NCBI RefSeq assembly: GCF_016775705.1
Contig: NZ_CP068760.1
Location: forward strand, 4,030,001 to 4,094,000
Source of the DNA: Chryseobacterium cucumeris
GTDB lineage: Bacteria; Bacteroidota; Bacteroidia; Flavobacteriales; Weeksellaceae
Reading direction: 5' to 3'
Length of the DNA stretch: 64,000 nt
A program made the position numbers and the translations under genes. The notes beneath the pieces were generated by a model, which made no database searches, was not told the DNA's origin, and saw only the letters and a program-made list of their open reading frames with translations. Each line of letters opens with the position of its first letter. Position 1 is the first letter of the stretch. Shown in pieces: positions 7,556 through 16,171 of this stretch.

Positions 7556-9082
7556 TTATCTTCTTCTGCCTCCCAGCCCGAACATTCCGAGAATAGCTTT
7601 TGCTCCTTCCCTCATTAAAGTAGAGGTAAAGGTACGGCCAGCCTTACTCTGTAAAACCTGTTCGAACATTCCGGGTTCTTCTTTTACGGGTTTTGCCTTC
7701 TGTGCAGGTGCGGGGTTTTGTGCTGCCTGTTCCATTCTGGTGGTCAGCATTTCGTAGGCAGACTCTCTGTCTAATGCCTGCTCATATTTTGCTACCATTG
7801 CTGATCTGGAAGTAAGATCGGAGACTTCCGCCTCACTCAGAACATCCATTCTCGATTCGGGAGAAATCAGGTAAGTATGCACTAATGGTGTCGGTATTCC
7901 TTTTTCATCCAGAGCTGTCACAAATGCTTCTCCAATTCCCAGATTCTGGATCAGGCTGGAAGCTTCGTAATATTCTGTGGTAGGATAGTTTTCAACGGCT
8001 TTGGTAATTTCTTTTTTATCTTTTGCAGTAAATCCTCTTAAAGCATGCTGTATTTTTAATCCCAATTGAGAAAGGACATTTTCTGGAACATCCCCGGGAA
8101 TCTGGGTAATAAAATAAATTCCTACTCCTTTGGAACGGATTAATTTCACCATTGTTTCGATCTGTGAAAGAAGAGCTTTGGAAGCTTCATCAAAAATCAG
8201 ATGGGCTTCATCAATGAATAATACCAGCTTTGGTTTCCCACTGTCTCCTTCTTCCGGAAACGTCATATAAATTTCAGCAAAAAGCGAAAGCATAAACGTT
8301 GAGAAAAGCTGTGGCTTATTCTGAATATCTGCTACTCTTAAAATATTAACCACTCCTTTTCCATCTCTTGTTTCCAGTAAATCATGAACATCAAAACTTA
8401 ATTCACCGAAAAATCCTGCTGCTCCCTGCTGCTCCAAAGCTACAATAGATCTTAAAATAGCACCGAGAGAGGCTGATGCAATGGATCCGTAATTGGCTGC
8501 AAGCTCAGCTTTTCCCTGTGCATTATCCGTTACATACTGAAGTACTTTCTTCAGATCATTAAGGTCAATTAAAGGAAGTCCTTTATCATCACAGTATTTG
8601 AAGACAATAGACATGATGCTTTGCTGCGTATCATTCAATTCAAGGATTTTGCTTAATAAAACAGGCCCGAATTCTGTAACGGTAGCCCTCAGTTTCACTC
8701 CTTTTCCTCCGGAAATACTCATCAATTCTGCAGGAAAGCCTTGGGGATTATAAGGAAGCTGTGTCTTCGCATATCTTTCCTCAATGATAGGATTCATTTG
8801 TCCTGCTTCTGCAATTCCGGAAAAGTCTCCTTTAATATCCAGAACGAGAGACGGAATTCCTGCGTGAGAAAGCTGTTCTGCGAATACCTGTAATGTTTTT
8901 GTCTTACCGGTTCCGGTAGCTCCTGCAATAAGACCGTGGCGGTTAATCGTTTTCAGGGGAATGGTTACGTTTACTTCCGTAACAACTTCTCCATCCAACA
9001 TCCCTTTTCCTAATATTATATGTTCTCCTTTAGGAGTATATCTAGCGTTAAGTTCTTCAATAAATTGTGTTTTGTCTGCCAT
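7556..9082 (-). CDS. HerA-like P-loop ATPase, DUF853 (YjgR) family
   Basis: This 508-residue ATPase of the FtsK/HerA superfamily has a Walker A motif GATGTGKTKT at residues 54-63 and a Walker B motif LVLFIDEAHLIFD. A short DIKGDFSG segment follows the first strand, as in the DUF853 family. The last 80 residues are Ala/Pro-rich and end in a Gly/Arg tail (MFGLGGRRR). Relatives of E. coli YjgR are widespread but their function is not established; coupling to a DNA end-processing nuclease is typical of HerA proper, and no NurA partner is adjacent here. The gene is transcribed divergently from the next one. Confidence 0.88.
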   Translation of the reverse strand: MADKTQFIEELNARYTPKGEHIILGKGMLDGEVVTEVNVTIPLKTINRHGLIAGATGTGKTKTLQVFAEQLSHAGIPSLVLDIKGDFSGIAEAGQMNPIIEERYAKTQLPYNPQGFPAELMSISGGKGVKLRATVTEFGPVLLSKILELNDTQQSIMSIVFKYCDDKGLPLIDLNDLKKVLQYVTDNAQGKAELAANYGSIASASLGAILRSIVALEQQGAAGFFGELSFDVHDLLETRDGKGVVNILRVADIQNKPQLFSTFMLSLFAEIYMTFPEEGDSGKPKLVLFIDEAHLIFDEASKALLSQIETMVKLIRSKGVGIYFITQIPGDVPENVLSQLGLKIQHALRGFTAKDKKEITKAVENYPTTEYYEASSLIQNLGIGEAFVTALDEKGIPTPLVHTYLISPESRMDVLSEAEVSDLTSRSAMVAKYEQALDRESAYEMLTTRMEQAAQNPAPAQKAKPVKEEPGMFEQVLQSKAGRTFTSTLMREGAKAILGMFGLGGRRR

Positions 9083-9221
9083 TTGATCGCTTTTTTAACT
9101 TATAAATATAGAATTTTTTAGAAAAATTTGAGTAAATAAAATAATATAATGATTAAATTATATTCTAAGTTCCCTAAATTTATTTTTTAATTTAGCCTTG
9201 AGAACAACATATATACCACAC

Positions 9222-10283
9222 ATGATGTCATTAAAAAAAATTCTACTCGTTATTTTTGCTTTTTCCTCCACCTTGTTTCTTGCTCAGAAAAGAAATGGCC
9301 CTGTTAATTTACAGATTAAAGGCGATTACACCCACTTGCCGACATCAGCCGTTTTCCCAGTTTTATGGTCTGGCTTTCAAAGAGAAGAAATAGTATCTTA
9401 TGATCTACAGAATAAGCACATTGTGGTAAGCTATGTACAACAACACCGTAAAAAAAGTAAAACGGTCCTGACCTTATATATTTATCCTAAAAAATTAGTT
9501 GACAACCAGCTTTTGAGAGATGAATTTTCCATATATGAAACGGTTCTGAATCAGAATTCCAATAAAAGTGTAGACTTAAAACCTATGTTTGGAAATATAT
9601 CCAATGATAAGGTAAAAGTAAACTATATCTATTCAATTTTTGATCATTCAATGGGTGAACGTGATTTTTTCAAAGGTGTAAAATATACTGATAAGAAGTC
9701 ACTCCTTTCTATTTATGAATGTGGAGGATGGGGCTTTAAAATCCGAGGATCAAGCGATGAAATGACCCGTGATCAACTGTCTGAACTCAAAAACAAAGCT
9801 GAGACCTATTTTGGTGTATTGGATATCGCTGCTAAAAAAACTCTTCCTATTAGCCATACTCCGGATATCATCTTATCTCCTGTTATCAAAAGAGATTCCA
9901 TGATGACTAATGCTGTGCTTGCTTCGGTGTATGCAAAAACAAAATGGCTGGGAGAAAATGCAGATAAAAAAGAACTTCTGACAGGCTTCAATGATATGAA
10001 TATCGAGTCTGAAGTATATGCCATAGACAAAATGATAGAATTCTATAAAACTCATGAAACAAAGTGGCCGATGCACGAAGACACTAAAAAATATTTTGGT
10101 GAGATAATTAGATTAGCAGACAACGGAAAAATTAAAGATTACCTCTATGACAAGTACAAAAGACTGATCCGTTATGATGAAGGAGAAGCTAATAAAGAGG
10201 AATATCTCCAATTCAAAACAGAGAAGAACATTACAGAAAACACCAATGAAATTCTGTACAAAATATATTATCAGATAGAGTAA
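9222..10283 (+). CDS. secreted protein of unknown function
   Basis: I do not recognise this family. The frame can start at ATG 9222 or 9225 (MMSLKKILLVIFAFSSTLFL), giving about 353 residues with a clear signal peptide ending near LAQ. The frame is also open upstream from a TTG at 9198, but the signal peptide argues for 9222. The mature protein is mixed alpha/beta, with a charged Lys/Glu-rich C-terminal third, a single CGGWG segment and no lipobox. A TAATTTAG element at 9188-9195 could be its -7 box. It stands alone between a divergent ATPase gene and the sulfur operon. Confidence 0.75.
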   Translation: MMSLKKILLVIFAFSSTLFLAQKRNGPVNLQIKGDYTHLPTSAVFPVLWSGFQREEIVSYDLQNKHIVVSYVQQHRKKSKTVLTLYIYPKKLVDNQLLRDEFSIYETVLNQNSNKSVDLKPMFGNISNDKVKVNYIYSIFDHSMGERDFFKGVKYTDKKSLLSIYECGGWGFKIRGSSDEMTRDQLSELKNKAETYFGVLDIAAKKTLPISHTPDIILSPVIKRDSMMTNAVLASVYAKTKWLGENADKKELLTGFNDMNIESEVYAIDKMIEFYKTHETKWPMHEDTKKYFGEIIRLADNGKIKDYLYDKYKRLIRYDEGEANKEEYLQFKTEKNITENTNEILYKIYYQIE

Positions 10284-10390
10284 AATGAATGCTTTAAAGA
10301 CATTGTTCCAGAAGCAGGACATGATATAAAACAGCATTTGCCAATTGACATTATGTAAGGCATCCTTTTTGCTAAAAAAACGACACATAC

Positions 10391-10404
10391 TAAACATATG
10401 TTTA
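10391..10404. promoter_or_regulatory. palindrome upstream of the persulfide operon
   Basis: TAAACATATGTTTA is a perfect 14-bp dyad about 70 bp upstream of the -7 box of the MBL-rhodanese operon. It could be a regulator binding site. In A/T-rich DNA such dyads also arise by chance. Confidence 0.3.
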
Positions 10405-10469
10405 ACAAAGTATTGAAAGAAACTATCAATGGAATTTAACATTTCATTTAGAATTGATCTAATACTTCG

Positions 10470-10477
10470 TATCTTTA
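10470..10477 (+). promoter_or_regulatory. -7 element of the MBL-rhodanese operon
   Basis: TATCTTTA is one base from TAnnTTTG. It lies 20 bp before ATG 10498 and inside the longer possible frame from 10429. If used, transcription begins too late for the upstream start and fixes ATG 10498 as the start codon. Confidence 0.4.
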
Positions 10478-10497
10478 ACTCATTAAAAAAAGACCCA

Positions 10498-11907
10498 ATG
10501 AAAATTGAACAAATATATACGGGCTGTCTGGCTCAGGGTGCCTATTATATTGTATCAGAGAATGAAGCTGTCATTATTGATCCTTTAAGAGAAGTAAAAC
10601 CCTATCTGGATCGCCTGGAAAAAGATAATGTCACTTTAAAATATATTTTTGAAACTCATTTCCATGCTGATTTCGTATCCGGACATTTGGATTTAAGCAA
10701 GAAAACAGGTGCTCCGATTGTATACGGACCTACTGCTGTTCCGGAATTTGACGCTATTATTGCTGAAGATAATCAGATTTTTGAGATAGGAAAAGTGAAA
10801 ATAAAGGTACTGCACACACCGGGACACACCATGGAAAGTAGTACTTACCTTTTAATAGACGAAAATGGTGTTGAAACGGCAATTTTCACAGGTGATACAT
10901 TGTTTCTGGGAGATGTAGGAAGACCGGATCTTGCCCAAAAGGCGACTAATCTTACCCAGGAGGATCTTGCGGGAATTCTATATGACAGTCTTCAGAGCAA
11001 AATCATGCCATTGGATGACAGCATCACTGTTTATCCGGCTCACGGCGCTGGTTCTGCCTGTGGAAAGAATATGCAGAAGGAAACTGTTGATATTCTGGGG
11101 AACCAGAAAAAAAACAATTATGCTCTTAACCAACCGGACAAAGAGTCTTTCATCAGAGAAGTTCTGGATGGTTTAACAGCTCCACCGAAATACTTCGGAA
11201 TGAATGTCGCTTTAAATAAAGGTGGCTATGAAAGTCTTGATGTTGTAATGAACAAAGGACTACAGCCTGTTGAAGCGGAGGACTTTGAAGCTTTGGCGGA
11301 AGAAACAGGAGCATTAATTTTAGATACAAGAGGAGCTGCGGACTTCCATAAAGGATTTGTCCCCAACTCTATCAATATAGGACTGAAAGGAGATTTCGCC
11401 CCATGGGTAGGAACTCTTATTGTAGATGTAAAACACCCTTTATTATTAATTACTGATGAAGGAACTGAAGAGGAAGTGATCACCAGACTAAGCAGAGTAG
11501 GTTTTGATAATGTGATAGGATACCTGAAAGGCAGTTTTGAAGCATGGAAAAATGCAGGTAAGGAAACGGATGAAATCAAAAGAATTACTCCGGCTGAATT
11601 TGCAGAACAATTTACAGCAGACGCTACAGTAATTGATGTAAGAAAACTTACGGAGTATTCCGCAGAACACATTGACAATGCTTATAACAAGCCACTAGAC
11701 ACTATCAGTGACTGGGCTCGTACCATTGATGATTCTGAACATTTCTTCCTGCACTGCGCAGGTGGGTACAGAAGCATGATTGCCGCAAGCATTCTTAACT
11801 CACACGGAATCAGGAATTTTACTGAAATAGAAGGTGGTTTTAACGGGATCAAAAAAACGGAAAGACTGCCAACTACCGATTTCGTATGCCAATCTAAGAC
11901 CCTGTAA
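10498..11907 (+). CDS. MBL-fold hydrolase with two rhodanese domains, persulfide dioxygenase-like
   Basis: Residues 1-230 form a metallo-beta-lactamase fold of the ETHE1/CstB type with ETHFHADFVSGH (His54, His56, Asp58), HTPGHTMESS and TGDTLFLGDVGRPDL. These are the metal ligands and the GDVGRPD signature of persulfide dioxygenases. Two rhodanese domains follow. The first (about 280-370) has LDTRGAADFHKG but no active-site Cys, reading LLLITDEGTEEEV at that place. The second (about 380-460) has the active HCAGGYRSM loop. The family oxidises glutathione or other low-molecular-weight persulfides to sulfite and transfers sulfur; that role is inferred. The start at 10498 gives 469 residues. It heads an operon with a rhodanese lipoprotein and a thioredoxin. 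Confidence 0.88.
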   Translation: MKIEQIYTGCLAQGAYYIVSENEAVIIDPLREVKPYLDRLEKDNVTLKYIFETHFHADFVSGHLDLSKKTGAPIVYGPTAVPEFDAIIAEDNQIFEIGKVKIKVLHTPGHTMESSTYLLIDENGVETAIFTGDTLFLGDVGRPDLAQKATNLTQEDLAGILYDSLQSKIMPLDDSITVYPAHGAGSACGKNMQKETVDILGNQKKNNYALNQPDKESFIREVLDGLTAPPKYFGMNVALNKGGYESLDVVMNKGLQPVEAEDFEALAEETGALILDTRGAADFHKGFVPNSINIGLKGDFAPWVGTLIVDVKHPLLLITDEGTEEEVITRLSRVGFDNVIGYLKGSFEAWKNAGKETDEIKRITPAEFAEQFTADATVIDVRKLTEYSAEHIDNAYNKPLDTISDWARTIDDSEHFFLHCAGGYRSMIAASILNSHGIRNFTEIEGGFNGIKKTERLPTTDFVCQSKTL

Positions 11908-11911
11908 GATC

Positions 11912-12289
11912 ATGAAAATTCAGTTTTCCGGATTAATTTTAGTGTTAGCTTTTATGCTAAGTAGCTGTAAGACATCACCTACAACAGCAATTCCTACTGC
12001 CAGCATTAAAGAAGTAGTCAACAGTCCTGAGGTAACACTGGTAGATGTCAGGATTCCGGAGCAGTATGCTGCAGGAACAGCAAAAAATGCGATCAATATT
12101 CCTTTGGCAGAGATTCAAAACAACATAGAAACTTTAAAAGGAAAAAAAGTTGTTGTATTTTGCAATAAAGGAATTCAGGCAGATCAGGCTATGGAAATTC
12201 TGAAGAAAAATGGTGTGGAGGCTTATGATGGTACAACCTGGAAAAATGTAAAAGCGATTCAGGACGAAACAAACAAAAAAGCAAACTAA
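11912..12289 (+). CDS. rhodanese-domain lipoprotein
   Basis: This 125-residue protein has a lipoprotein signal peptide ending in the lipobox MLSSC (MKIQFSGLILVLAFMLSSC) and a single rhodanese domain: LVDVRIPEQYAAGTAKNAIN, then the Cys loop VVVFCNKGIQADQAMEIL. The loop has the Cys of an active sulfurtransferase. It starts 4 bp after the stop of the MBL-rhodanese gene, so the two are almost certainly cotranscribed. Acting at the inner face of the outer membrane or in the periplasm, it may bind or transfer sulfane sulfur; this is inference. Confidence 0.88.
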   Translation: MKIQFSGLILVLAFMLSSCKTSPTTAIPTASIKEVVNSPEVTLVDVRIPEQYAAGTAKNAINIPLAEIQNNIETLKGKKVVVFCNKGIQADQAMEILKKNGVEAYDGTTWKNVKAIQDETNKKAN

Positions 12290-12300
12290 TACAACCCAAT

Positions 12301-12600
12301 ATGTCACAAAAATTTCAGGAAATTATAGATTCCGAAAGACCTGTTCTGATAGATTTTTTCGCAACATGGTGCCAGCCTTGTAAAGTACAGTCTTCGGTAT
12401 TAAATACGGTAAAGGAAAACATTGGCGAAGGGGCCAGAATTTTAAAAGTAGATGTAGATCAATATCCCGCATTGGCTGCTCAATACGGAGTGCGCGGGGT
12501 TCCTACACTGGCCATTTTCAAAAAAGGAGAAATGCTATGGAAGGAAAGTGGTGTTCATGATGTGAATACCCTCACCCAACTTTTACAACAATACGCTTAA
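12301..12600 (+). CDS. thioredoxin family protein
   Basis: A cytoplasmic 99-residue thioredoxin with the active site FFATWCQPCKVQ (Cys24, Cys27) and the cis-Pro motif VRGVPTLAIF near residue 72. The active site has Gln instead of the usual Gly between the cysteines. It follows the rhodanese lipoprotein by 11 bp and closes the operon. A likely job is reducing persulfides or disulfides formed on the rhodanese proteins, inferred from context. It ends at a strong terminator. Confidence 0.9.
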   Translation: MSQKFQEIIDSERPVLIDFFATWCQPCKVQSSVLNTVKENIGEGARILKVDVDQYPALAAQYGVRGVPTLAIFKKGEMLWKESGVHDVNTLTQLLQQYA

Positions 12601-12624
12601 AACTGTGATTTTTCACAGTTTTTT
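12599..12624 (+). terminator. terminator of the persulfide operon
   Basis: AAAACTGTGA and TCACAGTTTT form a perfect stem around TTT, followed by further Ts; it overlaps the thioredoxin stop codon. Confidence 0.85.
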
Positions 12625-12639
12625 GCTTTTTATAATTTC

Positions 12640-12728
12640 CGCAGATCGCACAGATCTCCACAGATAATTACGCTTGTTTTTCTTTATATAGAAATTAAAA
12701 ATCTGTGAAGATCTGCGAGACCTGTGGG
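12640..12728. repeat. imperfect inverted repeat of the cagat/atctg type
   Basis: The left part CCGCAGATCGCACAGATCTC and the right part GAAGATCTGCGAGACCTGTG are imperfect inverted copies around an A/T-rich centre. It lies between two convergent genes. A related CACAGATT ... AATCTGTG string is nested in the repeat after hisD (31.5 kb). It is probably a small non-coding dispersed repeat. Confidence 0.55.
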
Positions 12729-12734
12729 GAAAAT

Positions 12735-13487
12735 CTAAAACTCAATAGAAAAAGAATCACGGTCATTCAAAAACTGGAAATGTTTTCTAAAGTCCTTCAA
12801 TTCCTCCAGGTATAGTTCTGCAGATACGAAATTTCCCTGTTTCTGAGAAATTTCTTTTCCATCACCAAAGAAGCAGTGAGAACTTTCCTGATATAACAGA
12901 TCATTTCCATCAGTTCCTATTCTGTTGAGACCAAATACAAAAGATAAATTTTCAATAGCTCTGGCTTTCAACAGATGCTCCCAGGCTCCTACTCTCTTCT
13001 CGGGCCAGTTGGCAACATATAAAATGGCATCATAATCATCATTATTTCGGGCAAAAACAGGAAATCGAAGATCATAACATACCTGAAGCAGGAAACGTAT
13101 TCCTTTGTATTCAACGATTACTCTTTCTTTTCCCGGTGTGTAGACCTTATCTTCTCCGGAAAAAGAGAACAAATGCCTCTTATCATAAAAAGAGATTTCG
13201 CCATCCGGCTTCACAAAATACATCCTGTTGTAGAAGTTTCCATTTTGTTCTACCGGAGCACTTCCGCAGAATGCTGCATTTTTCTCTTTTGAGATCTTTT
13301 TCAAAAATTCCAGCGATTCATTATTCCTGTCTGATACTTCGGAAGCATCCATACAGAAACCTGTTGAAAACATTTCAGGAAGAAGAAACAGATCTGCCTC
13401 CACATTCAGCAGTTCACTTTCTATCCGTGCAAAATTCTCAGTTTTATTTTTCCAGATGATATCTAAATTTAGCCCTGCAACTTTCAT
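12735..13487 (-). CDS. nitrilase-superfamily amidohydrolase, omega-amidase-like (YafV type)
   Basis: This 250-residue carbon-nitrogen hydrolase shows the Glu-Lys-Cys triad: Glu in LFLLPEMFSTGF, Lys in FYDKRHLFSF and Cys in LLQVCYDLRFPVFARN (about residue 137). The DKRHLFSFSGEDKVYTPG segment is characteristic of the YafV/Nit2-like group, which hydrolyses alpha-ketoglutaramate or alpha-ketosuccinamate. The substrate is inferred from the family. It stands alone, convergent to the thioredoxin operon. Confidence 0.85.
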   Translation of the reverse strand: MKVAGLNLDIIWKNKTENFARIESELLNVEADLFLLPEMFSTGFCMDASEVSDRNNESLEFLKKISKEKNAAFCGSAPVEQNGNFYNRMYFVKPDGEISFYDKRHLFSFSGEDKVYTPGKERVIVEYKGIRFLLQVCYDLRFPVFARNNDDYDAILYVANWPEKRVGAWEHLLKARAIENLSFVFGLNRIGTDGNDLLYQESSHCFFGDGKEISQKQGNFVSAELYLEELKDFRKHFQFLNDRDSFSIEF

Positions 13488-13707
13488 CTTTTATTCTTTT
13501 AAATTATTTCAAATATGAAGTATAAAAATACAGCTTTTATCTTTACAAAAGGAGAATTAAATGGTTGAAAAAGTAGTTTTCCACACAAAAATCGGGCACT
13601 ATTTCTTAATAATGTATTAAAGTCAACCATTTTTATACTATTGCCGTTCTTTCGGTTTCATTTTTGATAGAAATATTTTTTATTATTATCCTTAAAATTA
13701 AAAATTT

Positions 13708-14148
13708 ATGAAGAAATTGTTTTTTATGGTGGCGATCTTCTTTTTTGGTGCTATGGCTAATGCTCAGGCCTGGACAGGAAAGGGAGATCAGAAAATACAA
13801 CTGGGGCTGAGCGCCTGGGGATATGGAACCGGAATTACGGGAACTTACGACTATGGACTCAACAAACTTATTTCAGTGGGTGCCGGGATCAATGGGTATT
13901 TTGACAATTACAAAGACAACGATAAGGATAATCGTGTTTTTGTTTTCGGAAGACTGAACTTTCATTTGCAGGAAGCCCTGAATCTTCCTTCAAAATGGGA
14001 CATTTATCCTGGTGTAGACCTTGGAGTGCTTGGAAGAGACTTTGGAGTAGGCGCTCACATCGGAGCCCGTTATTTCTTCACAGAGAAAATTGGGGTTTTT
14101 GCAGAAGTAGGCAACAATGGCAGTCTTGGCGTTTCTTTCAATTTATAA
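13708..14148 (+). CDS. small outer-membrane beta-barrel-like protein (DUF6646-like)
   Basis: A 146-residue protein with a signal peptide (MKKLFFMVAIFFFGAMANAQ). The mature part consists of alternating amphipathic strands rich in Gly and aromatic residues: KIQLGLSAWGYGTGITGTYD, LISVGAGINGYFDN, FVFGRLNFHL, VGAHIGARYFF, and a final GSLGVSFNL. This is the pattern of a small outer-membrane barrel, and the sequence resembles the DUF6646 family of Flavobacteriia. No function is known. It is a single gene with its own terminator. Confidence 0.8.
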   Translation: MKKLFFMVAIFFFGAMANAQAWTGKGDQKIQLGLSAWGYGTGITGTYDYGLNKLISVGAGINGYFDNYKDNDKDNRVFVFGRLNFHLQEALNLPSKWDIYPGVDLGVLGRDFGVGAHIGARYFFTEKIGVFAEVGNNGSLGVSFNL

Positions 14149-14170
14149 TCAAATCGTCTTTAAATATGAC

Positions 14171-14200
14171 AAAGCTTCTCGTTTCGGGGAGCTTTTTTAT
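14171..14200 (+). terminator. terminator after the barrel protein gene
   Basis: AAAGCTTCTC and GGGGAGCTTT form a stem around GTTTC with one G-T pair, followed by a run of Ts. Confidence 0.75.
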
Positions 14201-14254
14201 TTGGCATAGTTTTGATAATTGTTACCTTTGCAAATTAAAATCTAAAATTTATTA

Positions 14255-15745
14255 ATGGAAATAGCAATCAAACTTTTTCAGTTCATTCTGAGCATCTCTA
14301 TACTTGTGCTTCTTCATGAGCTTGGGCATTTTTTACCGGCAATATGGTTCAAGACCAGAGCAGAGAAGTTTTTCCTGTTTTTTGATCCTTACTTCTCCAT
14401 ATTCTCCATGAAGAAAATCAACGGAAAATGGCAGTATAAATTTTTATCAAAAAACTTACCGGATTCTGAAGTAATAGAAGTGAACGGAAAGAAGGAAGAA
14501 GTTCCTATCGATATATCAAAACTTCCGGACAACGACTGGAGAAAACACCCTGAGCAAACAAAATACGGAATCGGCTGGCTTCCTTTTGGAGGATACGTGA
14601 AGATTGCAGGAATGGTGGACGAAAGTATGGATACTGCTCAGATGAAAAGACCGGCAGAACCTTGGGAGTTCAGATCAAAACCAGCCTGGCAGAGACTTAT
14701 CATTATGCTGGGGGGAGTTACCGTTAACTTTTTTCTTGCGTGGTTAATCTACAGCTGTTTATCATTCTTCAACGGAGAAACTTATACAGATATTACAAAA
14801 TTTAAAAATGGTATTGAAGCCACTTCTGCAGGAAAGAAAATGGGTTTCCAAAATGGTGACAAAATCATTAGTGTAGACGGAAGACCGGCAGAAAGACTTG
14901 AAAATACTTCCATCAATATCCTTTTGGGAGATCATGTTACCGTAAACAGAAACGGACAGGAAGTTACTTTCCCTGTCAATGCAGACGGTGTTGCAGATGT
15001 TCTTAAGCAGAAAGAAGCAAAATTATACATCTCTCCAAGGGTATCTATGGTTATTGACTCATTGGCAACTCCTTCTTCCCAGTCATCCGGACTGGCAAAA
15101 GGTGATAAAATTGTAGGAATCAACGGAAAGAAAGCGGCATTCTTTGATGAAGTAAGCACTCTTTTAAGTGAAAATAAAGGAAAAACAGTTTCTGTGGATG
15201 TTGAAAGAAACGGAGCTGTACAGACATTACCGGCAGTTTCTGTGGACAAAAACGGAAAACTGGGGATCGCCATTGATACCAAAAGCATAGCAAAAGATAT
15301 TGTAACGAATAAAAAGTATTCTTTCGGAGAAGCTATTCCAAGAGGATTCACAAGAACTATTGAAGCATTAACGACTCAGGTTAAGCAGTTCAAAATCATG
15401 TTCAATTCTAAAGTTCAGGGGTATAAAAACGTTGGAGGGCCTATTGCTATTGTAAAGAATATGCCTGTAGATAAGGATGCGGATGGAAGCGTTAAAATCA
15501 ACTGGGTGGCTTTCTGGAGCTTTACAGCAATGTTCTCCGTATGGCTGGCATTCCTGAACCTTATTCCGATTCCGGGACTTGATGGTGGACACGTTTTATT
15601 TACTTTATATGAAATTATTGTAGGAAAACCTGTTCCTCAGAAAGTTTTGGAAAACGCACAGATGATTGGAGTTATCTTCCTGTTAGGATTGATGTTACTG
15701 ATCTTTGGAAGTGACATCTTCAAAGTATTTATGGGTAAATTATAA
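14255..15745 (+). CDS. rseP: RseP-type site-2 intramembrane metalloprotease (M50)
   Basis: A 496-residue membrane protease with the zinc motif LLHELGHFLPAIWF at His21-Glu22-His25 in the first transmembrane segment and the third ligand in LIPIPGLDGGHVLF near the C-terminus. The GGYVKIAGMVDE loop is typical of the family. Two PDZ-like regions lie in the periplasmic part (about 190-260 and 265-330). It is longer than E. coli RseP (450) because of a charged insertion after the first segment (FFLFFDPYFSIFSMKKINGK and following). The family cleaves anti-sigma factors or remnant signal peptides; the substrate here is unknown. No dxr neighbour is visible. Confidence 0.92.
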   Translation: MEIAIKLFQFILSISILVLLHELGHFLPAIWFKTRAEKFFLFFDPYFSIFSMKKINGKWQYKFLSKNLPDSEVIEVNGKKEEVPIDISKLPDNDWRKHPEQTKYGIGWLPFGGYVKIAGMVDESMDTAQMKRPAEPWEFRSKPAWQRLIIMLGGVTVNFFLAWLIYSCLSFFNGETYTDITKFKNGIEATSAGKKMGFQNGDKIISVDGRPAERLENTSINILLGDHVTVNRNGQEVTFPVNADGVADVLKQKEAKLYISPRVSMVIDSLATPSSQSSGLAKGDKIVGINGKKAAFFDEVSTLLSENKGKTVSVDVERNGAVQTLPAVSVDKNGKLGIAIDTKSIAKDIVTNKKYSFGEAIPRGFTRTIEALTTQVKQFKIMFNSKVQGYKNVGGPIAIVKNMPVDKDADGSVKINWVAFWSFTAMFSVWLAFLNLIPIPGLDGGHVLFTLYEIIVGKPVPQKVLENAQMIGVIFLLGLMLLIFGSDIFKVFMGKL

Positions 15746-15771
15746 TTTTTTTAAAATTTTTCTTAAAAATA

Positions 15772-15803
15772 TTTGTAGGGTATAAATATTCGTCCTATAT
15801 TTG
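15772..15803 (+). promoter_or_regulatory. promoter of tRNA-Asn copy 1
   Basis: TTTG at 15772-15775 and TATATTTG at 15796-15803 are spaced by 20 bp, matching the Bacteroidota sigma consensus. The tRNA begins 22 bp downstream. Confidence 0.75.
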
Positions 15804-15825
15804 CACCACTTAAAACAAAGGACAT

Positions 15826-15899
15826 TCCTCCTTAGCTCAGTTGGTTAGAGCATCTGACTGTTAATCAGAGGGTCGCTGGTTCGAGCCCAGCAGGAGGAG
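15826..15899 (+). tRNA. tRNA-Asn (GTT), copy 1
   Basis: The 74-nt cloverleaf is complete: acceptor arms TCCTCCT and AGGAGGA with discriminator G, D-loop AGCTCAGTTGGTTAGAGC, anticodon arm TCTGA-CTGTTAA-TCAGA with anticodon GTT, and T-arm CTGGTTCGAGCCCAG. CCA is not encoded. It is identical to the copy at 19608-19681 and is flanked by the same promoter and terminator type. Confidence 0.96.
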
Positions 15900-15902
15900 C
15901 AG

Positions 15903-15932
15903 AAAGACTTACAGAAATGTGAGTCTTTTTTT
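15903..15932 (+). terminator. terminator of tRNA-Asn copy 1
   Basis: AAAGACTTACA and TGTGAGTCTTT form a stem around GAAA, followed by a T-run. It is homologous to the terminator after tRNA-Asn copy 2. Confidence 0.85.
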
Positions 15933-16171
15933 GTGGCTTAATCTGACGAATTGTACAACTGCACTATACAATAACCATGTGCAACTTACTTTCTGTTTCA
16001 ACGAATATTATTCGGTTTTCCAGATGTTTCATGTAACTATTTCCGTAATAATTCGACTATTATTGGAAGAGTTATTCAAACTGAGAAAATTTTCTTCAGA
16101 TCAGTATTTCTCTGCAACAACAAAGAATAATAAAATCAATATATCGTATTGCATAAATACCCCATTCTACC

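Noticed and set aside
10429..10497. Longer start for the MBL-rhodanese gene
   Set aside because: A promoter-like TATCTTTA lies inside it, and the family begins at MKIEQIYTGCLAQG (10498).
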